A DNA stretch of 64,000 nucleotides, from the NCBI RefSeq assembly GCF_900005765.1, contig NC_041690.1, forward strand, positions 806,001 through 870,000, written 5' to 3'. This DNA is from Plasmodium relictum. Lineage: Eukaryota > Apicomplexa > Aconoidasida > Haemosporida > Plasmodiidae. The notes under the pieces were generated by a model. It had not been told where the DNA came from. It ran no database searches and worked only from the letters and a program-made list of their open reading frames with translations. Each line of letters starts with the position of its first letter. Positions within the stretch are counted from its first letter, which is position 1. Both the position numbers and the translations under genes were made by a program. Positions 46,001-58,600 of this stretch are shown piece after piece.

Positions 46001-47823
46001 ATTTTATTTTTAAATAAATCTTCAACAGCAAATAATTCTTTTATAGCTATAGGTTTAGAAACATATAATTCTATTATGTCTTTATATAATTCTAAAGAAA
46101 ATAAATTAGAGAAACAAACTCATAATGCCATTTATTGCATTTATAATGATAACGTGAGTTTTATCAATACTTTTAAAAAAGTGAACTCCACTTATGATGA
46201 TTTCATAATGGAGTATATGAATGATGATACTATTTTTAAAAAAACTAATATATATGACATGCTAAAAGAAGATGAAGATTTTAAACATGAAATGGATAAA
46301 CTTAATAAAATTTTAAAAGAATTGTATATGTCTAAAAGAAAAGAAATAGAAAAAGTTCACTTTACCTATAGTGGTTTTTTTTTGAAAAATGATTTTTTAT
46401 ACGATTATATAAACACAGAGAACAGAAGTAATGATCAACCTGCATTTCACATAGAAGATATAGATATAATAACTTTTTTAAATGAATTTAGTGACTCTAT
46501 AAGTGAAATGATAAACGTAATAAATTATAATTTAAATTCTTGTGGTCAGTTATTTAATGAATTAAATAAAGTTCCTGAAAATGAAAAAGTAAATTTTTTA
46601 AAATATTTTATTTGCCGAATGAAAGTTTTCGGTTCATATCCTTCCCAATGTTTTAATTTATCAAAAAAAAAAGAATTTTTTAATTCTTTATATCAAATTC
46701 CTTTTATTTTATCTCAATATTATGAAAAAGAAGTACTAGATAATAGTGAAGAAAAAAAAAACATATTTAATATAAACAATAAAAAAGAGAAAGAATATGA
46801 AGAAATTAGTTCAAGCACATCTAAGGATATGCATTTCACAAATAATAACCCGATTAATAAAAATGGAATTTCTGTTAAAGATTTTTCTGAAGCAAATATA
46901 AATTATTATAATGAAGATAATTTACCTAGAATATATGTTACATTAAAAAAGTCTTTGTTGCTTCATGATTTAATTATTTGCTTAGATTATTTTAAAGAAA
47001 ATAATAATAATGGTTCTTTTAATATATTTTATAAATTAGTAGATGATACTTATTTAATAGATATAAAACAGTTATTATACTTTTTAAAAAATAGAAGTAA
47101 CCTATCTTTAAAGTCTAGTAAATTTCTTGATATTTTTTCTAATGACATTGGAGTAGATGCAACAAGTATAAATTTTCCTGAGCAATTAGAAAAATATGTA
47201 AGCTGGATGAGACTAAATAACAGAATGACTATTTGCAAAATATATCAATTAATAAGAAACGAGTTAAATAAAATAAAAAGTTACTCAAAAAAGTTAATTT
47301 CTGAGTATAGTACAATTAATCAAAATACAAATATTCAATATATAATTTTTTTAATATATCGCATATTAATTTTTAAAAAAATAATAACTCATACATATAT
47401 TATCTATGCATTTTTTCAACGTTTGAATAAATCATTAGACATAAATATTAATCAAGATGAGCTAGATAAAAATATAGAAATAAAATCATTAGAACCTATT
47501 GCATTTTTTAAAATTTTTTATAAAGATAATTATAAAATTTATTCCCCTAGGTAAATAATTAATTATCCTATTTATTTTATTTATTCTTTTTCTTTTTTTT
47601 TTTTTTAATTCTTTATTTATTTTTAATATTCTTTCATTTATATAATTATTTTTATTTTTTATTTTCATTGTTTTATTATTTTATTTTATTTTATTTATTC
47701 TTTTTTTTTAGAGTTCTCGGTTTCCCAATGCTTGTAAATAGTGGACATAATGGTAATTTAAATAAAAATGAAGAAAATTTTTTACATATATGTTTGAATT
47801 CTTTTTTAAAACATTATATTTGA
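43086..47823 (+). CDS. Membrane-anchored alpha/beta hydrolase, 3 exons, split core
   Basis: Exons 43086-43355, 43499-47550 and 47712-47823 join in frame to 1477 aa. Exon 1 supplies hydrophobic helices at about 30-76 and a short basic turn. The hydrolase core has an oxyanion-type segment VVLYFNPNGSY near 530-542, YNYRGYSKSKG, and the nucleophile elbow HGRSIGG with S608. The acid is probably D777 in ILIYDNYDEII, and the histidine is H1453 in NSGHNGN, on the 112-base last exon. This resembles the ABHD17/Bem46 group, some of which are depalmitoylases; substrate here is unknown. The stretch between D777 and H1453 is about 675 residues against about 30 in ordinary members, part Asn-rich and part well-folded looking. 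Exon 2 was extended upstream of its first ATG to the splice acceptor. Confidence 0.78.
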
Positions 47824-47991
47824 TATAAATTAATAAATGTTTTTATAAATCAATACGGAAAAAAAAAAGACATATATAAAAATAAAAACTAAAATAAAAA
47901 CAGACAATAAGCTATACTTTATTCGTGGATATATATAAATAAAATTATTTTTTTAAAAAAAAAAAAATTTCTGAAGAATTGTGTTTTCATT

Positions 47992-48421
47992 TTAATAATC
48001 ATAATTATTCCATTTTGTTGATATAAAAAATACAAATAAAATTATACTTGAAATAGAACCAATACAAATGGATAAAACAATATTTTTATTATTGTTTCCA
48101 ATTTTAAACAACTTTTTAGTTTTTATTACCTGCCTATAATTGCAATCTACAAAAGAAAAAAAAAAAAATAGTATATATTTATATTTTTATATATGAAATA
48201 AAACTGTAATATTCTAACATATATTCTCCTTTATTTAACATACTATTTGTTTTTATATCATATTCTTTAAAATAAATATAATGCTCCTTTTTATTAACTT
48301 TCTCGTTAGAGTATATATTTTGCATTTTAATATTTCTTAGTATAGATGATTGAACTTGATTATTATTCTTCTTTGTAAAAACATTTTTTAATTTGTTTAC
48401 TAATAAATTTATTTTTTTCAT
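47992..48421 (-). CDS. Small tail-anchored protein, 2 exons, unknown function
   Basis: Exons 48205-48421 and 47992-48146 give 123 aa. The acceptor has a long pyrimidine tract ending CTTTTGTAG; the donor GTTTTA is weak, but no better one exists and the join keeps frame. The first 90 residues are basic and Asn-rich, with IYFKEYDIKTNS and, across the junction, MLEYYNCNYRQVIKTKK. A single hydrophobic helix (NIVLSICIGSISSIILFVFFIS) lies at about 94-115, leaving only nine residues after it, so a tail-anchored topology is inferred. I do not recognise a family. Without splicing, the first exon would read on for eight more codons and stop, losing the helix. Confidence 0.5.
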
Positions 48422-48665
48422 TTTTTCTTCTATTTTTAAGATCAACTATGATTTTATTTGCACTCAAAAACAAGTATAAAAATATTCTTAAAATAATTAA
48501 AATATGAGGTGAAGAAAATGTAAAGAAATTAATAAGGAGATATAAAAAGAGAAAAAATAAAAAGATAAAAACTAAATTTATAGAATACTATTAATAATTT
48601 GGTAAATTATAATGTTTCAACTTAATTCCAACGTAAATCTTATGTTTATACCTTTTTTTTTAAAC

Positions 48666-48842
48666 CTATAAATCTTCAACCTTCCATTTCTCAATTTTTT
48701 TTTTTTGCCTTTCTATATCTTTTAAAACTCCCTCATATCTTCTTTTATAATCAGAATATTTTGTATTTTTCACATAATAATACACACCAACACTTAAAAT
48801 ACATGTAGATATTAATAAAATTTGTCCACTGTATCTTTTCAT
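48666..48842 (-). CDS. PET117: PET117-like cytochrome c oxidase assembly protein, 58 aa
   Basis: A 58-codon ATG frame below usual ORF cut-offs. It begins MKRYSGQ, has one hydrophobic helix at about 8-24, then YKRRYEGVLKDIERQKKKIEKW. The PET117 family shares exactly this plan: tiny, one N-terminal helix, then a charged helix containing G(V/P)(I/L)(K/R)D.(E/K)R. Human PET117 has the near-identical DGVIRDIERQ. PET117 sits on the matrix side of the mitochondrial inner membrane and helps couple heme a synthesis to cytochrome oxidase assembly. The protein lacks the longer tail of the human (81 aa) member. An intron adding a tail was looked for and not found. It lies between the tail-anchored gene and falcipain-1, all on the minus strand. 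Confidence 0.65.
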   Translation of the reverse strand: MKRYSGQILLISTCILSVGVYYYVKNTKYSDYKRRYEGVLKDIERQKKKIEKWKVEDL

Positions 48843-49809
48843 AATACTTTTTAAAAAAAAAATTCTTTTTTTTTTAAACTTCTTTAATTCTTTTGAATTT
48901 AAATTAAAAACATTTCTAAATATTTTGATTTATTAATAAATCAAAAAAAAAAAAAAATATTCATATATAACTTGCTTAAAGAATTTAATAGTAAGTTCAG
49001 ATTCGCTGCTTTTTTTTTAATGATATATATATATAAATTTTGTTTTAAAATTTAAGTATTTCAATATACATAATATTTATATTTTTTTTTTTTTTGTAAC
49101 AGAATAACATAATTTTATGATAATATCAAAAAAAAAAAAAAAAAAAAAATATAAATAAATAAATAAATAAAACAAGATAAAATAAAATTAAAACTTTTTA
49201 TATATTCTTATTTACGATATTTTATAAAAAAAAGTTATATATCTGAAAAAAAATAAGAATTAAAAAAAATTTTTTTTTTTTCTAACAAATATATAAAAAA
49301 AGCTGAAGAGGAATAAATTAATCTATATACTTATATCACATTTTAAATAGTAAAATAAATAATTTTTTTTTTTGACAATAAGAACTTTTAAAGAATAATA
49401 ACATTTTGTAAGTTTTAAATTAAAATATCACAACCAAATGTTTAAGTCAATTAAAAAACTATATATATAAAATAATATTAGAATTATGTATAAATGTATA
49501 TATTAATAATAATCATAATCATAATGATTTTTTAATTTTAGTATATAACCTAATATTTTAGTTAAAATTATACTTTTTTAAAATATTAAGATGCTTGTAA
49601 AAGATATAATTTTTAAAAATATGTATACTTTTATATATGTGGCAATTTCTCATACAGAAGTAAATTTTTTTTAAATTTTTTTTAATACAAACGTTATATC
49701 ATTTTAATAAAATAAGTAAATGTGTAAACTTTTTTTTTTAAAAATATTAATAGTAAAATTATATATATATTTATAAGTTTAACAAAATTTTATAAAATTT
49801 TTTTTTTTT
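48843..49809. other. Intergenic region between PET117-like and falcipain genes
   Basis: 967 bases of A/T-rich sequence with long A-runs (49129-49149) and (AATA)n near 49153-49172. No ORF or structure seen. Confidence 0.55.
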
Positions 49810-51405
49810 TTATAATATCGGATAAAAGACTTCAACACCAATCTTACAAAATAAATTATCACCATTTTTATTTCTAATGATTTTCATAAATCCATTTTCT
49901 CCCCATTTACTTCCCCATGAATTTTTGATGATCCAGTAATATATAAAATTATCATTTTCATCAGAAAAAGTTCCTTTATATTTTTGTGTATTTTTATTTT
50001 CAATTAATTTTTTATTTTTTTGAACTTGTCCATAGCCAACTAAAAGAACAGCATGATTTATTTCATTTGTACATTTTCCATTAAAAATACCTTCATGATA
50101 AAAAGCAAAATCATCACTTGCACCAACGCAAATAGATAAAGGACCAACTTCATTTAAAGCTTGTATTAACTGATTCTCTTTAACACTACCAATTGAAGTT
50201 ATAGGAATTTTATCTGTACATTTATATTTTAAACAAAATATATCTTCCATTTTTTTATATTTATATTGTTCTTCTAAACATATTTTATTTTCCAATGCAT
50301 ATAAAAGAGTATAAAATGGATGACATCCATCACAACCAAAACATATTTTAGAACAATCTATTACTTCTTGTTCGCTTAAACTTATTAATTTTTTATTTTT
50401 TTTTGCATACATACTTTCAATATTAGCTACACCAGCAAATGACCAGCATGAACCACACGAACCTTGATCTTTTGGATCAATTACTATTCCTTTTTGTCTA
50501 TAATCTAAATTGGTAGGATATTTACTAAAAATATCTTCATTTTTTTTTTCATTTTCATTTCCTTTTGCACTTTTTAACATTGCATTAAATGGTTTTACAT
50601 GTTTTTCTATGAGATGAGGAGGTACAGAAGTTAACTTTTTAAAATAATTTTCTAATTCCTTTTTAGAATAATCACTAAAATGATTTAACTTTTTTTTATA
50701 TAAATCATTATCCGCATTATGTTTTTTGATTTCTAAATAATTTATTTTAAAGTTTTCATATCTTTCTATTTTTTCCTTCATATTCTTATAATTCTTATTA
50801 TGTTCTTTCATAAACTTATAAAATGTTGATACATATTTTAAATTATTATATAAATTTACCAATGTTGTAACCTCATTTAACTGCTCTTTATTATTATATT
50901 TTATATTTAAATGATTATCATTCTTTTTTGTTACTCCATTTAACAAAATATACTCTTTGTCAAGCTTTTCATTAGATTTTTTTAAGAAATTATCAAATAT
51001 TTCGGATAATCTTTCCTTACTTACCTTATTCTGTTCATTAATCAAATCGTATAAGTTGTCTATTATCAAATTTTTATTAACTTTTATATTTTGTAAATCA
51101 GTTTTATCATCACCATCAGTCTTTCCTTCTTCATCTACATCATTTTGTAAATTGCTTCCTTCTTTATACCTTTTTAATAAATCTTTAAATACTTTTAATT
51201 CATCGTTACTAAAAATTAAGTCAGTATTTTCTGAGGAATTATTATTAAAGTATAAAAAAAGTAAAGAACAAATTATAAAAGTCACTAAAGCATATATATA
51301 TATTCTAAAAATTTTCTTCTCTTCATTTTTCAAATGTTTTTTTTTTCTTGATAGAATTTCCAAATCTCGCCTTGATAAGGTATGGTTCTTTATTTCTTTT
51401 TTCAT
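49810..51405 (-). CDS. FP1: Falcipain-1 type papain-family cysteine protease
   Basis: Single exon, 531 aa. Type II membrane helix at 33-53, then a long prodomain with an ERFNIN-type segment (about 195-250, FYKFMKEHNKNY..., NHFSDYS). The mature enzyme starts near 296-300 (YPTNLDYRQKG). The catalytic set is Q314 and C320 in DQGSCGSCW, H451 in INHAVLLVGYG, and N495 in IIKNSWGSKWGENG. The C-terminus (NKNGDNLFCKIGVEVFYPIL) is that of falcipain-1, not of the haemoglobin-degrading falcipain-2/3 group, and there is no falcipain-2 style N-terminal refolding extension or haemoglobin-binding arm. The enzyme should be active. Odd: the papain GC.GG motif reads GCDGC, with C361 replacing Gly, and C355 is also extra. 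The start is the first ATG. Confidence 0.93.
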   Translation of the reverse strand: MKKEIKNHTLSRRDLEILSRKKKHLKNEEKKIFRIYIYALVTFIICSLLFLYFNNNSSENTDLIFSNDELKVFKDLLKRYKEGSNLQNDVDEEGKTDGDDKTDLQNIKVNKNLIIDNLYDLINEQNKVSKERLSEIFDNFLKKSNEKLDKEYILLNGVTKKNDNHLNIKYNNKEQLNEVTTLVNLYNNLKYVSTFYKFMKEHNKNYKNMKEKIERYENFKINYLEIKKHNADNDLYKKKLNHFSDYSKKELENYFKKLTSVPPHLIEKHVKPFNAMLKSAKGNENEKKNEDIFSKYPTNLDYRQKGIVIDPKDQGSCGSCWSFAGVANIESMYAKKNKKLISLSEQEVIDCSKICFGCDGCHPFYTLLYALENKICLEEQYKYKKMEDIFCLKYKCTDKIPITSIGSVKENQLIQALNEVGPLSICVGASDDFAFYHEGIFNGKCTNEINHAVLLVGYGQVQKNKKLIENKNTQKYKGTFSDENDNFIYYWIIKNSWGSKWGENGFMKIIRNKNGDNLFCKIGVEVFYPIL

Positions 51406-52665
51406 TTTTCTAAATTATATTAAAAATAGAATATAAATATAATTAATAATGAAAATAATATAAAAATATAAATAATAATAGATTTACAAAAGATGTAAAA
51501 AGTGTAACAATATTTAATTAAATAAACTTAAAAAAAAAGAAATTCATATATTTTCTTAACACAAAAAAAAAAAAAAAATTCCTATATATATTCAATGTTT
51601 ATAATCAAAAAAATAATTCTTTTTAATAAGAATTTACTTCCATAACTAAAAAAATTACATTATGTTATTAAAACAAAAAAATAATTAAATAATGAATAAA
51701 AATCAGAAAATAAGAACAAAACTTAATATAATAAAACTTATCCATATCAAAAAATGTTTTAAAAAAAAATTTTATTAAAAGTCTCATAAATAATTAAAAT
51801 GTTTGTAATAAAAAATGTTCACACATTCTTTTTTATTTCATATGATAAAATATAAAGTAAAATAAAGTAGAAACTTTAGTAAGGAGAATTATTCAAATAA
51901 TATAATTTTTTTAAATTTATATTATTGAAGCTAAAAAAAAAAAGTTTGAAAAATAGATTAAAATTTATTATGAAAGTAAATTAATATCCTTTTTTTTTTT
52001 TTACTTCATAAAAAAATTTGTAAAATATTATCTTATATATTTTTAAAAAGTTCATAAGAAAGATATACATGAAATAAACAATGAATTATATTTTTAAATT
52101 ATATAAGAAATAACATTGTTTTATGTAAAATATTTATTAAATATAATAAGAAAAATATCTTAAAAAAAGAATTTTAATGAGTTAAATATATAATAAAAGA
52201 TGTTAACAAATAAAAAAAAGAAAAAAAATATATTATGTATTTATATATCTGAAGGAAAACGTAAAAGATTTATTACAAAAAAAAAAAAGAAAAAAGAAAA
52301 AAGAAAAAATAATAATAATGACAATGACAACATCATGAATGTAATAAAACGTTAAAATAAAAATAAAGATAGAAATAAAAATAATAACATAAATGTAATA
52401 AAATAAAGCAATAGAACATAATAATATATTTATAAAAGAACATTAAAATAATAAATATTTCCTCTCATGTTTTTAAATGTAAAATATATATGTAAAATAA
52501 ATCAATTAACAAAAAAAAAAAAAAAAAAGAAAATTTAGCTTTTTTTTAAAATTTTAACTATTAAAGTGAACTATTATAAAGATTTTTATAATATTATTAA
52601 ACAAAAATAAACATACGGCAATAGATTTTTTTTTTTTTTAATAGAATTAATTGAACCTAGAGGGT
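51406..52665. other. Intergenic region upstream of falcipain-1
   Basis: 1.26 kb, containing the protease promoter and the 3' side of the 2924-aa gene. GAAAAAA repeats occur near 52285-52309. No ORF, hairpin or GC patch. Confidence 0.55.
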
Positions 52666-55600
52666 TTAAAGATTTATAAAAGGAAATAAATTAAATGGTA
52701 TAATAGGGCAATTTAAAAAAATTATATTTAAAATTTTTTTGTAGTAAGAAGATTTTTTATAATTTTTTATTTTATAATACGACTGATAATACATATATAT
52801 ATTTAAATATTCATAAATAAAATCAGTTTGATTGTTCAAATGAAAAAAAAATTGGTTTCCGGAGAGCTTCCCTTTTAATGAATCATTGCTCTTTTCTTCA
52901 TTTATACTATACCCCTTTTTTTTGCCCTTAACATAATAATTCACTTGTTTGTAATGATTATTTAATAATGATAAAATGCTTATAACTCTTAAATATTTTT
53001 TTTTTAAAAAATAGTATCTAGCATATAAAATTTTTACTTTTCTATCATTATAATAAATTTTATTTAGTAAGGATAAATAAATTTTTATATTTTTTATTAG
53101 CCTATATATTTTTTGTCTATTTTTTGTGCTATCTTCTAAATTAAAGGAGTTAAATAAATTTTCTTCATTTAAATATAATTTATTTGTTTCTCTTTTATTA
53201 GTTTTTTTTTTATCACAATGTTCATTTTTTTTTATTTCTTTTTTTTTTTTTTTCGTTGAATTTGTTATATCTTCATTACACTGATCATTATTCTTAATTT
53301 GCCCAATGGTAAATTTCTTTTTTTTTATCTTTTTAAATGGCCAATAACTATTTTTTAATTCATTCTTTTCCGTTGTATGAAAAGAAAGTTTAAAATCATT
53401 TTTACAAAATTTGTCATTAAAAGATACACAATTATTATCTAAAACAATCTTTGGTTGATAAAATATTTTCATCTTGAAATTATGAATCTTCGATTCATTT
53501 TCAAAAAAAAGCATTTTTGTATATAAATCTTTTTTATTGAAAAGTGATCTTTTATTTTTAAAATTATTAAAAAAATATTTCATTTCCATGAAATAGTATA
53601 TATTTTTTAATTTTTTTCTTTTATAATGAACATTCTTGTATTTTTTTTTATACTTTGAATATAAATAAAACAGATATAAACATTTTAAACACATAAATTG
53701 ATGTGTTAAATTATAGAAAAAAGTAGTATTCTCAAAATTATAGTAATTATTATTATTATTTAAACTTAAGTAAAATTTTATGTAAGTATTAATTATATTA
53801 AAGAAATATATAATTAGTTTTGTACTTACTTTCAAATATATCAATATTTCGCTTAAATTTATCCATATTATTGTTTCAAAATATATATTTTTTAAACTAA
53901 TTTTTCTTAAACAGTTATCGTTATTTTTATTTTTATGAGAAAAACAATGATAATAGTTCTTGCTAATTAATTTGTTATTTTCTTTTGAATAGGTAAAAAA
54001 ACAATTACTGTTTTCAAATTCCTCATTTTTAAAATATAAATCATAACTCATTTCATGCAATTCACATTTAATTTTATTTAAATTTATATTAGACATAATA
54101 TTATTTAAATAAAAATATACAAATAAATCTGAACCTTTTTTCTTCATAATTTTTTGATAAATATATTTATACAATATCATTATTAATGGTATGGAGCATG
54201 GCAACAATTTTATTTTACTTATATCAAAATAATCATTTTTATTTATGTTATTTTTATTTATATGACTTTTATTAAAATTATGGATACTTCTATTATTCCC
54301 ACTGTTTTGTCTTTCATATAAATTTATTTCTTTGGCAACTTCATTATCATGAATTTTATTCTTATTTTTTTTTAAGTGTGCATTTCTTCTTTTCATTTCT
54401 ACTTCATTAGTTTTAATATCCTTTTTTCCTAAAATTTTAAAAAAAAAATGAATTTTATTAATTTCTTCTTTAATATTATGCGCTAACTTATTTTTTCTTG
54501 ATTTTCCATTTTTCAATAAACTGTTAAAACATTTTATATCTTTATGATCTTTAAAATATAATTCAGAATCTTTTATAGAATTTTCATTATTTGTATCAAT
54601 AATATTATCAGAAGAATAACCAAAATCTTTACAACCAACTAGATCTTCTATAAAAAATATATCTGATGAAGAACTTACATTTGATTTAATTTTATATTTT
54701 TCTGATATTTCTTGCAATATTGAATATCCTAAATGTGTTTTTTTGAAACTTTTATTTTTGTTTTTGTTATTATTTTCTCTTTCCCAAAAAAAAAAAATAT
54801 CATAAATACAAAAAAAATTAATTAAGAAATGGACATAAATATAAAAAAAAAAAAAATTATTTGAAAAGAAATTAAGAGCTTTGTTTAAAATTAAAAAAGA
54901 AGTTTTGTTAATATAACTTTTTTCAAGTAGACTGTTATTATCAAAATTTTTATGTTTGCTATCAATATGTTCTCTTTTATTAAAAATACTGCTGTGGTTT
55001 TTAATAATATGCTTTTTTTCCATTTGTACTATATTATTATATATTTTATTTTTATTAAATTTACAATTTACATTATTATCTTCAAGCAATATATGTTTTT
55101 CTTTTTTTGTATCTATTTGCTTTTCATTTGAATGCATCATTTTTTTATCATTTTTTGCAATATTAGGTTTTTCAGTATCACTAACTTTTTTCTTACCATA
55201 TTTATTAAAATCAAAACTGAATAAGTTGTCGTAAATGTTAAATAAATCCCTTTTTTTTTTTTTTTTATTCGTATCATATGATCCGAATACATCATTAATA
55301 TTTGTAATATAATTATAGAAATTAGGTGATTTATAATTTAACTTACTAATTAATGATTTATATTGATTGCCATAATGCTCAAAAATAGAAGAATCATCTA
55401 TTTTTTTTTTATTATAATCAGATATATTATCATTACAGTCATAATTGTTGTCATAATATTTTTTCATTTTTTTATTATAAACACAATCTCTTCTGTGAAC
55501 AAATTTCTTATCCTTAACTCTTCTTGAGCTTGCTGCTACTATACTTAATAAAAAAAAAGGGAAAGCATATACATTATAAAAATTTTTTAAAAGAAAATTC

Positions 55601-58600
55601 TTACAAATATAAATACATTTCTTAATTTTTAATTTATATAAATAAATAACACACAAATAATAATAACTTAATATATTATTATGATCTACGTTAATACTTT
55701 TAATTATGTACTTATAGCTTAGATTTAATAATTCTAAATAATCATTTTTTGCAATATTACTTATATTTATTTCTTTATTTATTAATTCTTTTTTATATAT
55801 TAAGTTTATTTCTTTTATATTATCATAATAATAATTATTATTTATTTGCTTTAATAATGAAATTCCTATTATGTAATATAGTTTACTACCTCTTAATTTA
55901 TTTATATCAATTTTATGATGAAAAAAATTCTCTCCTTTTGATTGATCCCTTTCATTTACATTATATGTATTTTTATTAGTATATTTCTCCTTAAAAGAGC
56001 ATTTATTATTAAAATGTGAACATTTGCCTTTTAAATAGCAATTGTCTTCCTTGAAATAAGAATTATTATATATTAAATCATCATTTTTATGATTCATAGA
56101 AATATAAGTATCATAAAATGCTTCTTTAATATTTATGTTTTTTTTATCTTTTTTGAACATTTTTATAAATTTATCCTTCGATAGAACTACACCTGATTTT
56201 TCCTTAACATATGTACCTATTTTATTAAAATCTTTTGTTTTATTGCTTTTTCTTTTATCTTTTTTCTGTCTAGAATCAATAATTAAATTAAATTTATGAG
56301 CATTCTTTAAAAAAAAAAACAAATATTTTAAAGAGTTTTGTACACATATGTGTCCACTATGCAAATAATTGAAATTTACTTTTAATTCAAAGAAAATGTC
56401 AAAAAACAAGGAAAACCTAAATGATTTTATTTCGCACAACTTTTCATAAAAATTTTTCTTTTCATTCAAAAAATTACTTTTTTCGTTTAAGTTATTCTTA
56501 TCATTTATATAATTTGTACTATATGTATTAATTATATAATCATCATAATGAATATCTTCATTCTTCATATAAAAAAGAAAATCTATTTTATTATGTTCTA
56601 AATTATAATTTAATCTTTTTTCACTTAGTTCTTTTATATTTTCTTCTTTCTCTTCTACTTTATTATTTTTTAGTTCAATTTTTTTTTTAAGATAATTATA
56701 TGCGTGTTGATTTATCAATTTACAATGTATATGATTAATATACCTCAAAATAGATGTAACTAAATGATAGTTTGCATATAAATAATTTATTAATGCAATA
56801 CGTTGATATATAGAGAAAATTAAATAAGTATTAAACCTAGTAAAAAATGCTAATGCTATAATTTGTTCATACTTCTTTATAAGAAAATATCTGCCTTTGT
56901 TATTAAATTTTTTATTTAATTCAGAAATATATACATGATAATAATCATTAAATAAGAAATTGTTTTCTATAACATTTTTTAGCTCCAATGATAAATTATT
57001 GATTCTTTTTGTTTCCTCATTCAGTTTAATAAAATTACATAAGCTTATATAATAAGTATTTTCATTAATATGATCATATTTCTTACTTATTTTCTTTAAA
57101 TCTGAAGAATATTTTTTATTAAATATATTTTTCCTCTTTTCTTTTTTATCATTTAATAAATAATATTTCTGTTTATTATATCTTTCATTTTTTATTTTAC
57201 TTAGAGTTTTTTTTTTTTTAAAAAGCATTATACCACTACCATTTACAGGAGAATAAAGTAATTTTTTTTTTTTTTTTTGAAGACAGAAATCGTTCGATGA
57301 AAATTTTCTTTTTGTGTATATCAATGATTTTTGAAGTTTATTTAACCTATTATCATATTTCTTATAACAGGTATGTTTATTGAATATACCACTGTTTTCT
57401 AACCTAAAATTTTCTATATGTTCAAATTTATTATTATGATAATTCTTTTTAAAATTTATATAAATAAAGGAGATATGAAAATTAATATAAGGTAATATTA
57501 TAACTGATAATATTTCAGTTATTAAAAATAAGAAATAAATATGTTCATATTTTTCTATATTAATTTTAACATTAGAACTAATAAAATTCTTTCTATATGC
57601 TTCTCTTAATAAATTTATACTTTTAAAATTATAATTTTTTTTATTGTTTATTAATATAGAATCTATATGTATTTTTTTATGTTCTTTTAAGCTTTTGTAG
57701 TCCTCATTTTTTTTAGATAATTTTTTTTCTCTTTTTGTCTTATGAATATTTTTTTTCATTTTGACGTCAATAGTTCTATTTTTAAACAATGAATTATATA
57801 TCTTATTATCCTTTTTTTTATTTTTATTTAAATATTTTTCTTTTATATATTTTTTGTAATATGATATTTCATCGCCTATATCTTTACTTGACTTACACAG
57901 AAAATTATAGAAATTATATCTTAATTTTTGTTTTCGTTTTAAAACATTAACAAAATTAAAATATTCATTTATATCTTTTTTATGTGTATTTACATATAAG
58001 TATTCATCAAAAATATGCAAATATAAAAAATTATAAATTAATATTTTCAATTCATTATTCTGAAAATTAAAAACTTTTTTCAAATTATATGATTTCAAAT
58101 TTATAATATCATCCTCACTTATATTTCTATTTATACCGAATATATTTTTATTAATTCTTTTTTTAAAAATTGTGTCAATAAAATTATCATTCTTTTCTTT
58201 GTTATAACACTTTTTTTCATTATCATATATAGTATGGTTATCATATGATATAGGATTTATATTTATTCCCCTGTTTTCATTTAAGTCATTAGAAAAGGTA
58301 TAACTTTTTATGTTAATATCATTATTATGAGTTTTTAAAATTTCTTTTGATCTATTTAACACAATATCAGAATTGTATCTTTTATTATTGAACTTGTCGC
58401 AGTAATTAATATAACTTAAGCTCCTATTATTTTTATTATTAATATAAATTTTATCAATGTTTTCAGAATTAGTATTAAAACTATTAACGAAGTCTTTTTT
58501 AAATATAACTTTTTCGAATTCATCATTTACATTTCCTCTTTGATTATTATTTAAAATATTATAATTATTATCTATATAATTACTTGAGACGTTTTTGTCT

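Noticed and set aside
50957-51436. 159-codon plus-strand frame
   Set aside because: Antisense shadow of the falcipain-1 prodomain; Ser/Phe/Leu composition only mirrors Lys/Asn/Glu codons.
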